This document shows positions 1-8,053 of a stretch of DNA of 64,000 nt, piece after piece (position 1 is the first letter of the stretch; each line of letters opens with the position of its first letter). The DNA comes from Chitinophaga eiseniae (lineage in GTDB: Bacteria; Bacteroidota; Bacteroidia; Chitinophagales; Chitinophagaceae): the NCBI RefSeq assembly GCF_900167135.1, contig NZ_FUWZ01000001.1:868001-932000 (forward strand), written 5' to 3'. A model generated the notes under the pieces. That model searched no databases and had not been told where the DNA came from. It saw only the letters and a list, made by a program, of their open reading frames with translations. Made by a program: the position numbers and the translations under genes.

Positions 1-1026
1 GGTGGCTTTCTGTTTACCTACATAGGCGTTGTAGGTAACCTGCGGAGCGCCTTTTTTTCCTTGTTTGGTGGTGATCAGAATGACGCCGTTGGCCGCGCGG
101 GAGCCGTAGATGGCTGCGGAGGCGGCGTCTTTCAGGACAGACATGCTGGCGATATCGTCCGGGTTGATGTTGTTCAGGCTGCTGACGTTGGTCACCACGC
201 CGTCGATCACGATCACCGGGTCGGCGGTGTTGAGGGTGCCGATACCGCGGATGCGGATGCTGCCGCCGTCGGAACCGGGCTGACCGCTTTTGGCGGCGGT
301 AACGGTAACGCCGGGCATGGTGCCCTGTAACGCGTTGCTGACGCTGGTAACGGGCCTGTTGGCCAGTTCCTTGCTGCCGATGCTGGACACGGCGCCGGTG
401 AGGTTGGCTTTTTTCTGGGTGCCATAACCGACTACTACCAACTGTTTGAGGGAGGCTACGTCGGACTGGAGAACGATATTGAGATGTGTTTTCCCTTTAA
501 GGCTTATTTCCTGGGCGGTATAGCCGATGCTGGTGATGGTGATCACCGCATTTTCGTCTACGCCGGCGATCTGGAATTCGCCGTTGGGGGTGGTGATAGC
601 GCCTTTGGTGGTACCTTTCACCATCACGGAAGCGCCGGGGATGGCTGCGCCTGTTTCGTCCACCACTTTACCGGAGATGGTGACCGGCGGTGGGGTATTG
701 CTTTCCGTGGGTTGTATGTTTTTTGTTGTTTTTTCATTACGGGTGATGAATACCGTATTGCCCTGTACTTCGTAGCTGAGGGACTGATGTTGTAGCACCA
801 TGTCCATGGCGGTTTGCAGGGTGGCGTTTTTCAGTTCCACGGTTACCGGGGCCGTGTTTTTCAGGTCTTCCCGGTCGTAGAAGAAAGCATAGCCTGTTTG
901 CTGGCGTATCACGTTCAGCACTCTCTGGAGGCTGACAGCGCGGGCAGACCAGGTAACAGTCTGTGCGCTGGTCGTGGCGCTTACCTGTAAGATACCCATC
1001 AGGAGCAGAAGAGAAGTTAGCTTCAT
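1..1026 (-). CDS. SusC/RagA-type TonB-dependent outer-membrane receptor (N-terminal 342 residues, gene continues past left edge)
   Basis: The leftward reading frame is open from the ATG at 1026 to the window edge. The product starts with a signal peptide (MKLTSLLLLMGILQVSA). An STN secretin/TonB short domain follows at about residues 25-95, then a carboxypeptidase D regulatory-like domain at about 115-195 (VTISGKVVDETGAAIPGASV). The SusC family motif VVVGYGTQKKANLTGAV and the start of the plug domain come next (IRIRGIGTLNTADPVIVIDG). SusC proteins import oligosaccharides or other bulky ligands across the outer membrane with a SusD lipoprotein, which would lie beyond the left edge. The STN domain marks it as a transducing receptor signalling to FecR, and the fecR and sigma genes directly upstream fit this. 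The ligand cannot be told from this part. Confidence 0.93.
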   Translation of the reverse strand, partial: MKLTSLLLLMGILQVSATTSAQTVTWSARAVSLQRVLNVIRQQTGYAFFYDREDLKNTAPVTVELKNATLQTAMDMVLQHQSLSYEVQGNTVFITRNEKTTKNIQPTESNTPPPVTISGKVVDETGAAIPGASVMVKGTTKGAITTPNGEFQIAGVDENAVITITSIGYTAQEISLKGKTHLNIVLQSDVASLKQLVVVGYGTQKKANLTGAVSSIGSKELANRPVTSVSNALQGTMPGVTVTAAKSGQPGSDGGSIRIRGIGTLNTADPVIVIDGVVTNVSSLNNINPDDIASMSVLKDAASAAIYGSRAANGVILITTKQGKKGAPQVTYNAYVGKQKAT

Positions 1027-1177
1027 AACTAACAAAAGTTTGTTGAACAGCCCGGCTTTTTTTGGATGACAACCGGGTCCGGAATTACAAATAGCCTTTA
1101 CTTGCATACTTTTGCAATGTTTGGTTGAATTAATAAAGAATGTTTACCGACTTGTTTGTTGGTTTAGCTGAACTAAG

Positions 1178-1210
1178 GCCGGGGTTCTGACGCCAATCTT
1201 TACCCCCGGC
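1178..1210 (-). terminator. Hairpin between fecR and susC
   Basis: GCCGGGG at 1178-1184 pairs perfectly with CCCCGGC at 1204-1210 around a 19-nt loop, downstream of the fecR stop. There is no strong T-run, so it may be an attenuator or processing site rather than a full terminator. Confidence 0.4.
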
Positions 1211-1297
1211 TTATTTCATTAAAGTACATGGGAATACCTCTTTGTTAGCCTGAATTGATCATTGTTCCTGTTTTGTTTTTCATCGTTCTTATAAAGG

Positions 1298-2455
1298 TTA
1301 TGGCTGGATAACGATCCGGTGGCCATCTTCTATTCTGTATTTTATTCTCGTTTTAGACAGTCCTTTCAGCACCTGGGAGAGGGTAAGGCTGCGGCCTATT
1401 TCTCCGTTGAACACGCGGTCCGGTATTTTGCCTTCGTAGCTCACTTCCAGGTTGTACCAGCGCGCGAGTTCCCGCATAACGGTGGGCAGGTCGGCGTTGG
1501 TGAAGGAGAAATAGCCTTCTTTCCAGGCGGTGATGGCGGAGAGGTCTACCTGGTCTGCCACCTGAACATCGTTGTGGCTTACCCTTGCCTGCTGGCCTGG
1601 TTTCAGTACCATTTGGCGGTTATGGGCAGACACCCGGATGGCGCCTTCCACGAGGGTGGTTTTGATGGCGGCTTCGTCTGTGTAAGCGTTGATGTTAAAG
1701 TGGGTGCCCAGTACGTCGACAGTGGTGTTGTTGGCCGTTACGCGGAAGGGCATGCGGGCATTTTTTGCCACATCGAAAAAGGCTTCGCCTGTCACTGTTA
1801 CCTTTCTTTCTGAGCCGGTGAAGGCGGTGGGATAGGTAATGGAGGAGCCGGCGTTGAGCCATACTTTGGAGCCGTCGGGCAGGATGAGGCTATACTGGCC
1901 GCCGAGGGGCGTGCTCATGGTGTTGTACAGTATTTTGCCTGCATCGGTGCCGGCGTTGTCATATACCAGTTGTCCGTTGGCCATTTTGGTGATTTTACTG
2001 CCGCCCTGTTGTGCCAGCAGGCCATTGCCGGCGCTGTCGAGTGTTATCTGTGAGCCGTCGCTGAGCGTCAGTATGGCTTTGTTGCCGCCGGGAGCTACGT
2101 CGGGAGCTGCCTGGGTGTGTACCGGCGCTCGTGTTTTGGCGGGTTGGGTCCACCACCATGCAATGCCGGTCAGCAGCAGTATGCTGGCAGCTGCGGCCCA
2201 TTTCCAATGGATGTGCCTGATGCGGGAGGGTTGCCGTGGCTTGTCGGCCGCCAAGATGCCGGTAACGAGCTGTTGCCATTCCGCCGGATCGTGACTGTCC
2301 GGGGTGGCGGGCCCATGGAAAGCTTCGATCTGCGTATTGACCATGCCCGTTTCATCCGCCTGGATCATCTCCAGCAGTTCCGTGTATTCATCCTGCGTGG
2401 CAAGGCCCTGGCGGGCTTGTGATAATAAATATATCAGTCTTTCAGTATCTGGCAA
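1298..2455 (-). CDS. FecR family anti-sigma factor
   Basis: This 385-residue protein has the classical FecR layout. A cytoplasmic N-terminal part (about 1-80) would bind the sigma factor. One membrane segment follows near residues 85-102 (WKWAAAASILLLTGIAWWW). The periplasmic FecR domain is at about 170-290 (STPLGGQYSLILPDGSKVWL, then VTGEAFFDVAKN and LGTHFNINAY), and the C-terminal DUF4974 domain at about 310-385. In the Fec model it holds its sigma factor inactive until the STN domain of a loaded receptor signals through the periplasm. It lies between a sigma gene upstream (about 120 bp away) and susC downstream (about 270 bp away), all leftward, so the three probably form one surface-signalling unit. 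Confidence 0.95.
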   Translation of the reverse strand: MPDTERLIYLLSQARQGLATQDEYTELLEMIQADETGMVNTQIEAFHGPATPDSHDPAEWQQLVTGILAADKPRQPSRIRHIHWKWAAAASILLLTGIAWWWTQPAKTRAPVHTQAAPDVAPGGNKAILTLSDGSQITLDSAGNGLLAQQGGSKITKMANGQLVYDNAGTDAGKILYNTMSTPLGGQYSLILPDGSKVWLNAGSSITYPTAFTGSERKVTVTGEAFFDVAKNARMPFRVTANNTTVDVLGTHFNINAYTDEAAIKTTLVEGAIRVSAHNRQMVLKPGQQARVSHNDVQVADQVDLSAITAWKEGYFSFTNADLPTVMRELARWYNLEVSYEGKIPDRVFNGEIGRSLTLSQVLKGLSKTRIKYRIEDGHRIVIQP

Positions 2456-2576
2456 TGACGTGGTTTTTTGTATCGCGTGAACGTTTGATTTTGGTGCAGG
2501 GCGACCCGGTTGCAGGGGTGTCCCTGCATATACGTACCGTAAGTGAAGTGATAGTACCTATCGGGCGGAAAAAAAA

Positions 2577-3176
2577 TTAAAAAAAATGGGAAAAACTGTA
2601 AGAAAGTAACATCAAAGGGATACTAATACCGTGTCTGAGCAGGTATTCCCGGATGGTGCGAAGGGAGCGCACCAGCGAATTTTTGACGGTTTGGGCGGAG
2701 ATGTTCAGCTGTCCGGCGATATCGGCTATTTTCAGGCCGCCTTCCCGGCTCAGCAGGTATATTTTCATGGCCTGGGGCGGCAACTGGGTGATGGCTTCCC
2801 TTATGAGCCTGGATGTTTCGGAGAGGGACAGGTTTTCCTCGGTAACATTGGTGTATTCTTCTTCGCTCCAGGACAGTTGGTGGCGGGCTTTTTCGCGGAC
2901 GCCCTGTTTTTGCAACCAGGTGTAGGAGCGGTGGTAGGTCATTTTAAAGATCCAGTTACGGGGGCTGTCAACCGCGGGGAGTTTATCGCGTCCCATCCAC
3001 AGGCCGAGGAATATTTCCTGGATAATGTCTTTTACCGGGGCTTCTTCCTGGATAATTTGCCGGATGACAGGCCTGATGCGGGGCACATAGAGATGAAACA
3101 GCGCTTCAAACGCTGCTTCGTCACCTTCCGCGATCCGGTCAAATAATATTGTCTCCTGTGCTGCGTCGTTCTGCAT
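2577..3176 (-). CDS. ECF RNA polymerase sigma factor, FecI-like
   Basis: The 199-residue protein has a sigma-70 region 2 (about 20-90: DIIQEIFLGLWMGRDKL, then PRNWIFKMTYHRSYTWLQKQ). Region 4 is at about 125-180 with a helix-turn-helix (LKIADIAGQLNISAQTVKNS). It lacks regions 1 and 3, as ECF sigma factors do. The hydrophobic C-terminal tail (ISIPLMLLSYSFSHFF) is common in Bacteroidota FecI-like sigma factors and is not a sign of truncation. It should drive transcription of the downstream susC locus when released by the neighbouring FecR. The start at 3176 is the first ATG of a frame giving a normal N-terminus. Confidence 0.95.
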   Translation of the reverse strand: MQNDAAQETILFDRIAEGDEAAFEALFHLYVPRIRPVIRQIIQEEAPVKDIIQEIFLGLWMGRDKLPAVDSPRNWIFKMTYHRSYTWLQKQGVREKARHQLSWSEEEYTNVTEENLSLSETSRLIREAITQLPPQAMKIYLLSREGGLKIADIAGQLNISAQTVKNSLVRSLRTIREYLLRHGISIPLMLLSYSFSHFF

Positions 3177-3281
3177 CCTGTGTCCAGATACTGATCAATC
3201 AATGGTTCGCCCCGGTGAGGTCACTCGTATGATGTTTAATGGGCACAACAGTGTAATGAAAGAAATGGCAACCGGGGTGGT

Positions 3282-3289
3282 CAAAGATA
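3282..3289 (-). promoter_or_regulatory. Putative -7 box for the sigma gene
   Basis: The leftward strand reads TATCTTTG, an exact match to the Bacteroidota -7 consensus TAnnTTTG, about 105 bp before the sigma start. No convincing -33 TTG was found. Chance matches to this six-base pattern are expected roughly once per 4 kb per strand, so position is the main support. Confidence 0.4.
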
Positions 3290-3422
3290 ACATGATAATT
3301 CGGTAAAAAAGACATTAGGTTTCCGGCGGGGCCTGTGGCGGTTGGGGACGGTGGGGGGGAGCGGATATAGTAATCAGCGCCGTAAGGATTGGACCGTTGC
3401 TACACAGGGAGTGTATCTTATA

Positions 3423-3509
3423 GTGGCCCAGGGGTTGGGCTGGCATCTGCCTGTATAGAACGGAAACTCTTCTGTGTTGCTGATAGTGGCCCAGGGCTTT
3501 AGCCCTGGG
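3423..3509. repeat. Paired REP-like sequences, one forming a hairpin
   Basis: The motif ATAGTGGCCCAGGG occurs at about 3421-3433 and again at 3484-3496, 63 bp apart. In the second copy GTGG is followed by a near-perfect hairpin (CCCAGGGCT at 3490-3498 with AGCCCTGGG at 3501-3509). The first copy has a weaker dyad. GTGG or GTAG before a palindrome is the layout of REP elements mobilised by TnpA-REP tyrosine transposases. The hairpin sits 1 base past the SUKH gene stop and may also act as its terminator. The rest of the 3177-3510 gap holds the sigma promoter and nothing else recognisable. Confidence 0.5.
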
Positions 3510-3510
3510 A

Positions 3511-4071
3511 TCACCGGTAGGGTTTTCCTGCGTTGCGGGTTTCGAAGTTCTGTATTTCCTGCTGCAGCCGGCGTTTCTGCAGGAGATAGGTCTTCAGGTC
3601 CAGCCGGGATTTTTCGGCTTCGAGGCCGGAAACGGCCTGGTGTAGCCGTATCCATTCATTGCGCAGCAGATTTTTCTCCGAATGGCGGGCGGTGGTAAAG
3701 GCGGGTGCCTCGCGAATCACATCGAGAGAATAACCCTGTTCTGTCCATTGAAGGAAATCGTCGCTGAGGACGTCCATACATTCCGGATCGAGGGCGCCGT
3801 AGCCGGTGGTGTATACGGTCAGCGTGGGCCGGGTGGTATCCAGGAAGATGCCGCGGCCGCCGCTGTCGTCTGCTATGCTCAGATAGCCGGGGAGGTACCG
3901 CTGCACCTCGTAGTCGTTATTCCTGGTCAGGAGGTCGTCGGTGCCATAGAGGTTTACCAGGTCGGTGACGAGGCGGCTTTCGTGCAGCTGTTCTGTTTCC
4001 AGGAAGCGGGCGTAAGCACCCGGCAGGGTGATGCCGAGTGCTGCTGCTATCTGTTGAAGGCGGTTATCCAT
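3511..4071 (-). CDS. SMI1/KNR4 (SUKH) family protein
   Basis: The 186-residue protein begins MDNRLQQIAAALGITLPGAY and contains a SUKH-like fold region at about 5-125. Visible features are an N-terminal helix with LPGAYARFLE, a central hydrophobic strand set (YLSIADDSGGRGIFLD) and a C-terminal basic helical tail (about 140-186). SUKH proteins include yeast Smi1/Knr4 and many bacterial immunity proteins for polymorphic toxins, but plenty are housekeeping or unassigned. The start at 4071 is chosen because upstream residues of the longer frame are an out-of-frame reading of the TPR gene. The start overlaps the stop of that gene by 8 bp, so translation is coupled. No toxin gene is adjacent, so an immunity role is not supported here. 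Confidence 0.75.
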   Translation of the reverse strand: MDNRLQQIAAALGITLPGAYARFLETEQLHESRLVTDLVNLYGTDDLLTRNNDYEVQRYLPGYLSIADDSGGRGIFLDTTRPTLTVYTTGYGALDPECMDVLSDDFLQWTEQGYSLDVIREAPAFTTARHSEKNLLRNEWIRLHQAVSGLEAEKSRLDLKTYLLQKRRLQQEIQNFETRNAGKPYR

Positions 4072-5284
4072 TGCTTTTGAGTTGCGCCAGCCACTGTTGG
4101 GCAAATTCGTTGTCCGGCTCCAGTGCCAGCACTTTCTCGAAGGAGGCGATGGCCAGCGGGAGGTCTTCCATCTGATAGAAGAGGATGGCACGGTTGAGAT
4201 GGATATAGCTGTTGTCCGGAGCGATGGCCAGTGCTTTGTTGTAGCAGGCGAGTGCTTCCTCGAAATTTTCGGCCAGCATGTACAGGGAGCCCATGTTCAC
4301 GAGGAGACCAGGTTCCTCTGGCGCCAGCTCAATGCCTTTCCGGGCGTATTCCAGTCCCTGTAGCAGGCGCATCTCCACGCTTTTCTGCGTGTCTTCGTTG
4401 AAGCCGTTGTCTTCCATGAAGTTGATGCTGTGGTGGATGCTTTCCAGCAGGTTTCTCACTTCATTGTCGTACCAGCCTGCTGTTTTCTCCACCTCCTGTG
4501 TAAAGGGCAGGGCGTCGAGGTCTATGTCTATGTCTTTGTCCAGCTCGGCAGCTGTTTTCATTTTTCCTTTGGCAGGAGCGTACCACCATTCGCAGAATTT
4601 GCCGAGTTCACCACCTTCCGGCAGTTCGTCAACCGGTGGAAGTCCTTCTTCGTAGATGGCGTCGTTGGCTACTACGAGGTCGAGGATGATTTTGAGACCT
4701 TCGTGGTCGATGGGTTCATTTTCCTGTTCGGCGGCCATCACCATGTAAGGCAGCAGTTGGTACCAGCTGGCGAGCAGGTCACGGTACTGCTGCTGTGCCG
4801 CATTTTCTGCGATGATGCGGGCCATGGTGAACACGTCGGACAACTGTGGCGGGGTAGCGTCAGCACCCTGCAGGGTACCGTTGGCCACTAAAGCTTCCCA
4901 CAGCGTGGAGCCGGCATCGCAGTAAAGGATATACTGTTGCTGTTGCTGGTCGAAATGGGCGTAGCCTGCTATTGGATTGGTTTCCGCGTCCCACTCCGCT
5001 TCCGGCTGGGTATAGATGAAGCTGAACTTCCGATGGGCGGCGAGGTTGTCCAGGAACGCCTGATGCTGTGCATAGGAAGGATGCGCAGTTATCGGGAAAG
5101 TATATACGAAGCGGCGCTGTACGAGTATATCCATCACCCGGAAATGGGTGAAGCCGGTGTCAAAATTTGATTGCAGCTCGTACAGGCTGTAAAAGAGACT
5201 TCTGCGGTCCAGTGAATCATCCTGGCTTTCATGCAGACAGTAGACGGACATCTCCACCAGGGATTCTATTTCATGCATCGACAT
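4064..5284 (-). CDS. Tetratricopeptide-repeat protein of unknown function
   Basis: This 406-residue protein has no signal peptide or membrane segment. The N-terminal two thirds (about 1-280) match no domain I recognise and are rich in acidic and aromatic residues. The C-terminus (about 300-400) holds two to three TPR units, for example LLVNMGSLYMLAENFEEALA and IHLNRAILFYQMEDLPLAIA, each followed by A-P-D-N or E-P-D-N turns. TPRs mediate protein contacts. The last codons overlap the start of the SUKH gene, which suggests a stoichiometric pair. The start is the first ATG in the frame (a second M is two residues on). The 250 bp upstream hold no gene and no clear promoter. Confidence 0.8.
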   Translation of the reverse strand: MSMHEIESLVEMSVYCLHESQDDSLDRRSLFYSLYELQSNFDTGFTHFRVMDILVQRRFVYTFPITAHPSYAQHQAFLDNLAAHRKFSFIYTQPEAEWDAETNPIAGYAHFDQQQQQYILYCDAGSTLWEALVANGTLQGADATPPQLSDVFTMARIIAENAAQQQYRDLLASWYQLLPYMVMAAEQENEPIDHEGLKIILDLVVANDAIYEEGLPPVDELPEGGELGKFCEWWYAPAKGKMKTAAELDKDIDIDLDALPFTQEVEKTAGWYDNEVRNLLESIHHSINFMEDNGFNEDTQKSVEMRLLQGLEYARKGIELAPEEPGLLVNMGSLYMLAENFEEALACYNKALAIAPDNSYIHLNRAILFYQMEDLPLAIASFEKVLALEPDNEFAQQWLAQLKSNG

Positions 5285-5502
5285 ATCTTGGGTATGCTTT
5301 ATTTGAAACGCGAAAATACGGATTATGGAAAAAAGCGCGGGGGAGTATCTTCCGGGTGCGCATGCGGCCGGGTGGCAGCTGGTGCCGGCGAGGAGGCTGG
5401 TAGTGGTTGCGGTGGACTGAAAGCTATTGCAGGATACTTTGTACTGACATTGTCCCGGGTGCTGCCGGGCATATTACATGCCCCGCTGCTGGTGGCAGTG
5501 AT

Positions 5503-5529
5503 GCCCCGGGCCGGATCACTGCCCGGGGC
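5503..5529 (-). terminator. GC-rich hairpin after the isomerase-like gene
   Basis: GCCCCGGG at 5503-5510 pairs with CCCGGGGC at 5522-5529, just past the stop of the leftward isomerase-like gene at 5537. There is no T-run. It resembles the other CCCGGG hairpins in the window. Confidence 0.45.
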
Positions 5530-5536
5530 GGAAGAA

Positions 5537-6515
5537 TTATTTCACTAATACGTTTTTCACGTAGTTATAGCTTTTGGTAATGCTGTCGAACGGATCGATG
5601 GTGATTTTGTCCTGCTCCACAAAAATATGCTGCACGCCTGCCTGTTTGGCCTGCGCGAAGATCTGCCGGAAGTTAATGCTGCCCGTGCCCACTTCTGCGA
5701 AAGACACGCCGGACAACAGCTGCATGGAGGTCTTGTTTTCATTGCCGGCAGCAGTAAGGCTGGCCGTGTTCTTTTTGTCCATGTCTTTTACGTGCCAGGC
5801 CACAAACCGGCCGGGCGCTTCGGAGAACAGCTTCAGCGGATCTACGCCGGATTTTACAGCCCAGAAAAGGTCCAGCTCAAATGATACCAGCGCGGGGGTC
5901 TGTGTTTTTGAGCATCACCTCATAACCTGTGGTGCTGCTGTCTGCCAGCTTCTTGAATTCCCAGTAGTGGTTATGGTAGCCGATCTGCAGGTTGGATTTT
6001 TTACACAGTTCGCCGGCTTTGTTCAGCTGGTCGGCCATGAACTTATAATCATCCGTTTTCAGCTTTTTATCCCACAGCGAGAGCGGGAGCACCGGCACGA
6101 TAAAATACTGCTGGCCCAGTGACGCCGCCAGGTCAATCTGCGGCTGTAATGCCGCCGGGTCGCCGTTGCCCCGGGTCAGATAGTCGTTGAGCTGATAGTG
6201 GCCGCTGGGAGTGACCAGCTGGTATTCCTGGAACAACGCTTTCAGTTCCGATGGCTTGAGGCCCCAGAAGGTACCTTTGTCCTTTTCTCCTGCGTAACCG
6301 TAATAAGTCTCCACTTCCTTATAACCAATCTGCGCTACCCGTATGATCGTGCTTTTTACGTCTTTGTCCAGCTGATCCCGCAGCGTGTACAATTGCAGCC
6401 CGATATCACGGGAGAGGCCTTTCTTCTCCGTCTGTGCGAAGAGACCGCCGGGAAGCATCATACCGGCAGCTAATAAGCCGGCCTGTTGAATAAATGAACG
6501 TCGTGAGTTATGCAT
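5537..6515 (-). pseudogene. Sugar phosphate isomerase/epimerase-like TIM-barrel protein, frameshifted
   Basis: The frame from 6515 encodes a Tat-type signal (NSRRSFIQQAG, then LLAAGMMLPGGLFAQ). A xylose isomerase-like TIM barrel follows (IGLQLYTLRDQLDKDV, then LQIGYHNHYWEFKKL). It stops at 5877 after TDPRAGII. The remainder of the barrel continues without loss in another frame (ALVSFELDLFWAVKSG, then GRFVAWHVKDMD and VEQDKITIDPFDSI) to the stop at 5537. Removing one base from the run of five G at 5894-5898 restores one frame of about 325 residues, a normal length for this secreted family. The mutation is therefore a +1 in a homopolymer, which may be a true lesion, an assembly error or slippage. 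Substrate unknown; relatives act on keto-sugars or inositols. Confidence 0.8.
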
Positions 6516-6690
6516 CTAATAATGTTGTTTGTAACGTGGACAATGACCGAAATTAAGGAAAAGGGTTTTATTGCCGCTGAAAATGTTGCTGCGGCTTTAC
6601 AGCAGCGGGTTTGCGGCTAAATAATTTTTATACGGATCTGGTTTTAATTGGTTAAATTGTTAAGACTCTGATTATCCTAAAGCCAACTCG

Positions 6691-7890
6691 ATGAAGCTAT
6701 TTTTCTGGAAGCGGAAAACGGCCGGGGGACCCCAAAAAAAGAAATCAAAAGTCAGGGAATGGATAGAAGCTGCTGTTTTTGCCATCGTAGTGGCCACGCT
6801 GATCCGGACTTTCCTGTTTGAAGCTTTTATGATCCCCAGCGGCTCTATGGAAAGGACCCTGTTAATCCACGACTATCTTTTTGTTAGTAAGATCAGCTAT
6901 GGTCCGCGCATCCCCATGACGCCACTGGCATTCCCGTTTGCCAATCACACCCTGCCCTTTACCAAAACCACAAAATCTTATTCCACCGCGGTACAATGGC
7001 CCTACAAACGACTGCCTGGTTTCAGTGAAGTGAAAAGGAATGATGTGATCGTGTTTAACTATCCTTGCGGAGATACGGCGTTGTACAGCAAATCGGGAGA
7101 TGATGCCGACTATTACGTCATGAAACGGAACATGACGCCGGACACCCTGAAGCTGTTTTACAGTGACCCCATTTACCGCCCGGTAGACCGGCGGGAGACA
7201 TGGATCAAACGTGCCGTGGGCATCAGCGGGGATACGATCATGGTGGTAAACGGGCAGCTGTTTGTTAACGGTAAACCGGGTTTTGAACCACCCGAAGCAC
7301 TTACCGGCTACCAGGTAAAAACGAGGTCCGGAAAAGCGTTCAACGATAAACAGGAAAAAGACCTTGGTGTGGATGGTGGTTATGGCATGGGCGAAGACTC
7401 CTCCAGGTACTATACCTACGATCTAACCAAAGATAAAGCCGCACTGGTCAAACAATGGGGAGATACTATCCTGCCAGACCCGAAAACAAAAACACGGAGA
7501 GGCATTTTCCCGGGGGACCCCGACAACTTCCCGTGGAGCGAAGATACCTATGGCCCCATTTACGTACCTCAGAAAGGCGTCACGGTAGCACTGGATACCT
7601 GCGTATTGCCGCTCTACCGTCGCATTATTGTCAATTACGAGAACAACGAGCTGGAGGTACAGGGTGATAAAATATTTATCAACGGGCGGGAGACAAAAGC
7701 CTATACATTTAAAATGAATTATTACTGGATGATGGGCGATAACCGCCACCAGTCGATAGACTCCCGCTTCTGGGGCTTTGTGCCGGAAGATCACCTGATC
7801 GGCAAAGCGTGGGTGATATGGTTTAGCTTCCACAAGACCTACAAGGATTTTTATATCCGTTGGGGGAGGTTTTTTACATTGATTAAATAA
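6691..7890 (+). CDS. lepB: Signal peptidase I
   Basis: The 399-residue protein cleaves signal peptides of exported preproteins at the outer face of the cytoplasmic membrane. A basic N-terminus (KRKTAGGPQKKKSK) precedes one membrane helix (about 25-45: IEAAVFAIVVATLIRTFLF). The Ser-Lys dyad is visible: Ser52 in MIPSGSME and Lys173 in WIKRAVGISGD. The late box MMGDNRHQSIDSRFWGF is also present. It is longer than the E. coli enzyme because of inserted segments between these boxes, as in other Bacteroidota LepB proteins. The gene stands alone, divergent from the isomerase-like gene and convergent with the amidohydrolase. Confidence 0.96.
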   Translation: MKLFFWKRKTAGGPQKKKSKVREWIEAAVFAIVVATLIRTFLFEAFMIPSGSMERTLLIHDYLFVSKISYGPRIPMTPLAFPFANHTLPFTKTTKSYSTAVQWPYKRLPGFSEVKRNDVIVFNYPCGDTALYSKSGDDADYYVMKRNMTPDTLKLFYSDPIYRPVDRRETWIKRAVGISGDTIMVVNGQLFVNGKPGFEPPEALTGYQVKTRSGKAFNDKQEKDLGVDGGYGMGEDSSRYYTYDLTKDKAALVKQWGDTILPDPKTKTRRGIFPGDPDNFPWSEDTYGPIYVPQKGVTVALDTCVLPLYRRIIVNYENNELEVQGDKIFINGRETKAYTFKMNYYWMMGDNRHQSIDSRFWGFVPEDHLIGKAWVIWFSFHKTYKDFYIRWGRFFTLIK

Positions 7891-7978
7891 TCCATCATTC
7901 CCTTGGTTTAATCACCATCTCCATCCTGGCTTCCCCTTTCAACGCCTAAAATTCAATTCTTAATCTCAATGGCCCAAT

Positions 7979-8012
7979 ATCCTTGCCCCGGGTTCACGCC
8001 CGTGGCAAGGAT
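7979..8012. terminator. Bidirectional hairpin between convergent genes
   Basis: ATCCTTGCC at 7979-7987 pairs with GGCAAGGAT at 8004-8012, extended inward by CGGG/CCCG after one mismatch. It lies between the stops of lepB and the amidohydrolase and can serve both, although it lacks a long T-run. Confidence 0.55.
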
Positions 8013-8053
8013 GTAACCGGTTTCTTTTATGACAGCAGTATTGTTCTCACAGG

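Noticed and set aside
2577-2640. Hydrophobic tail of the ECF sigma factor considered as a sign of a frameshift or a membrane fusion
   Set aside because: Short hydrophobic C-termini are common in FecI-like sigma factors of Bacteroidota, and region 4 is complete before it.
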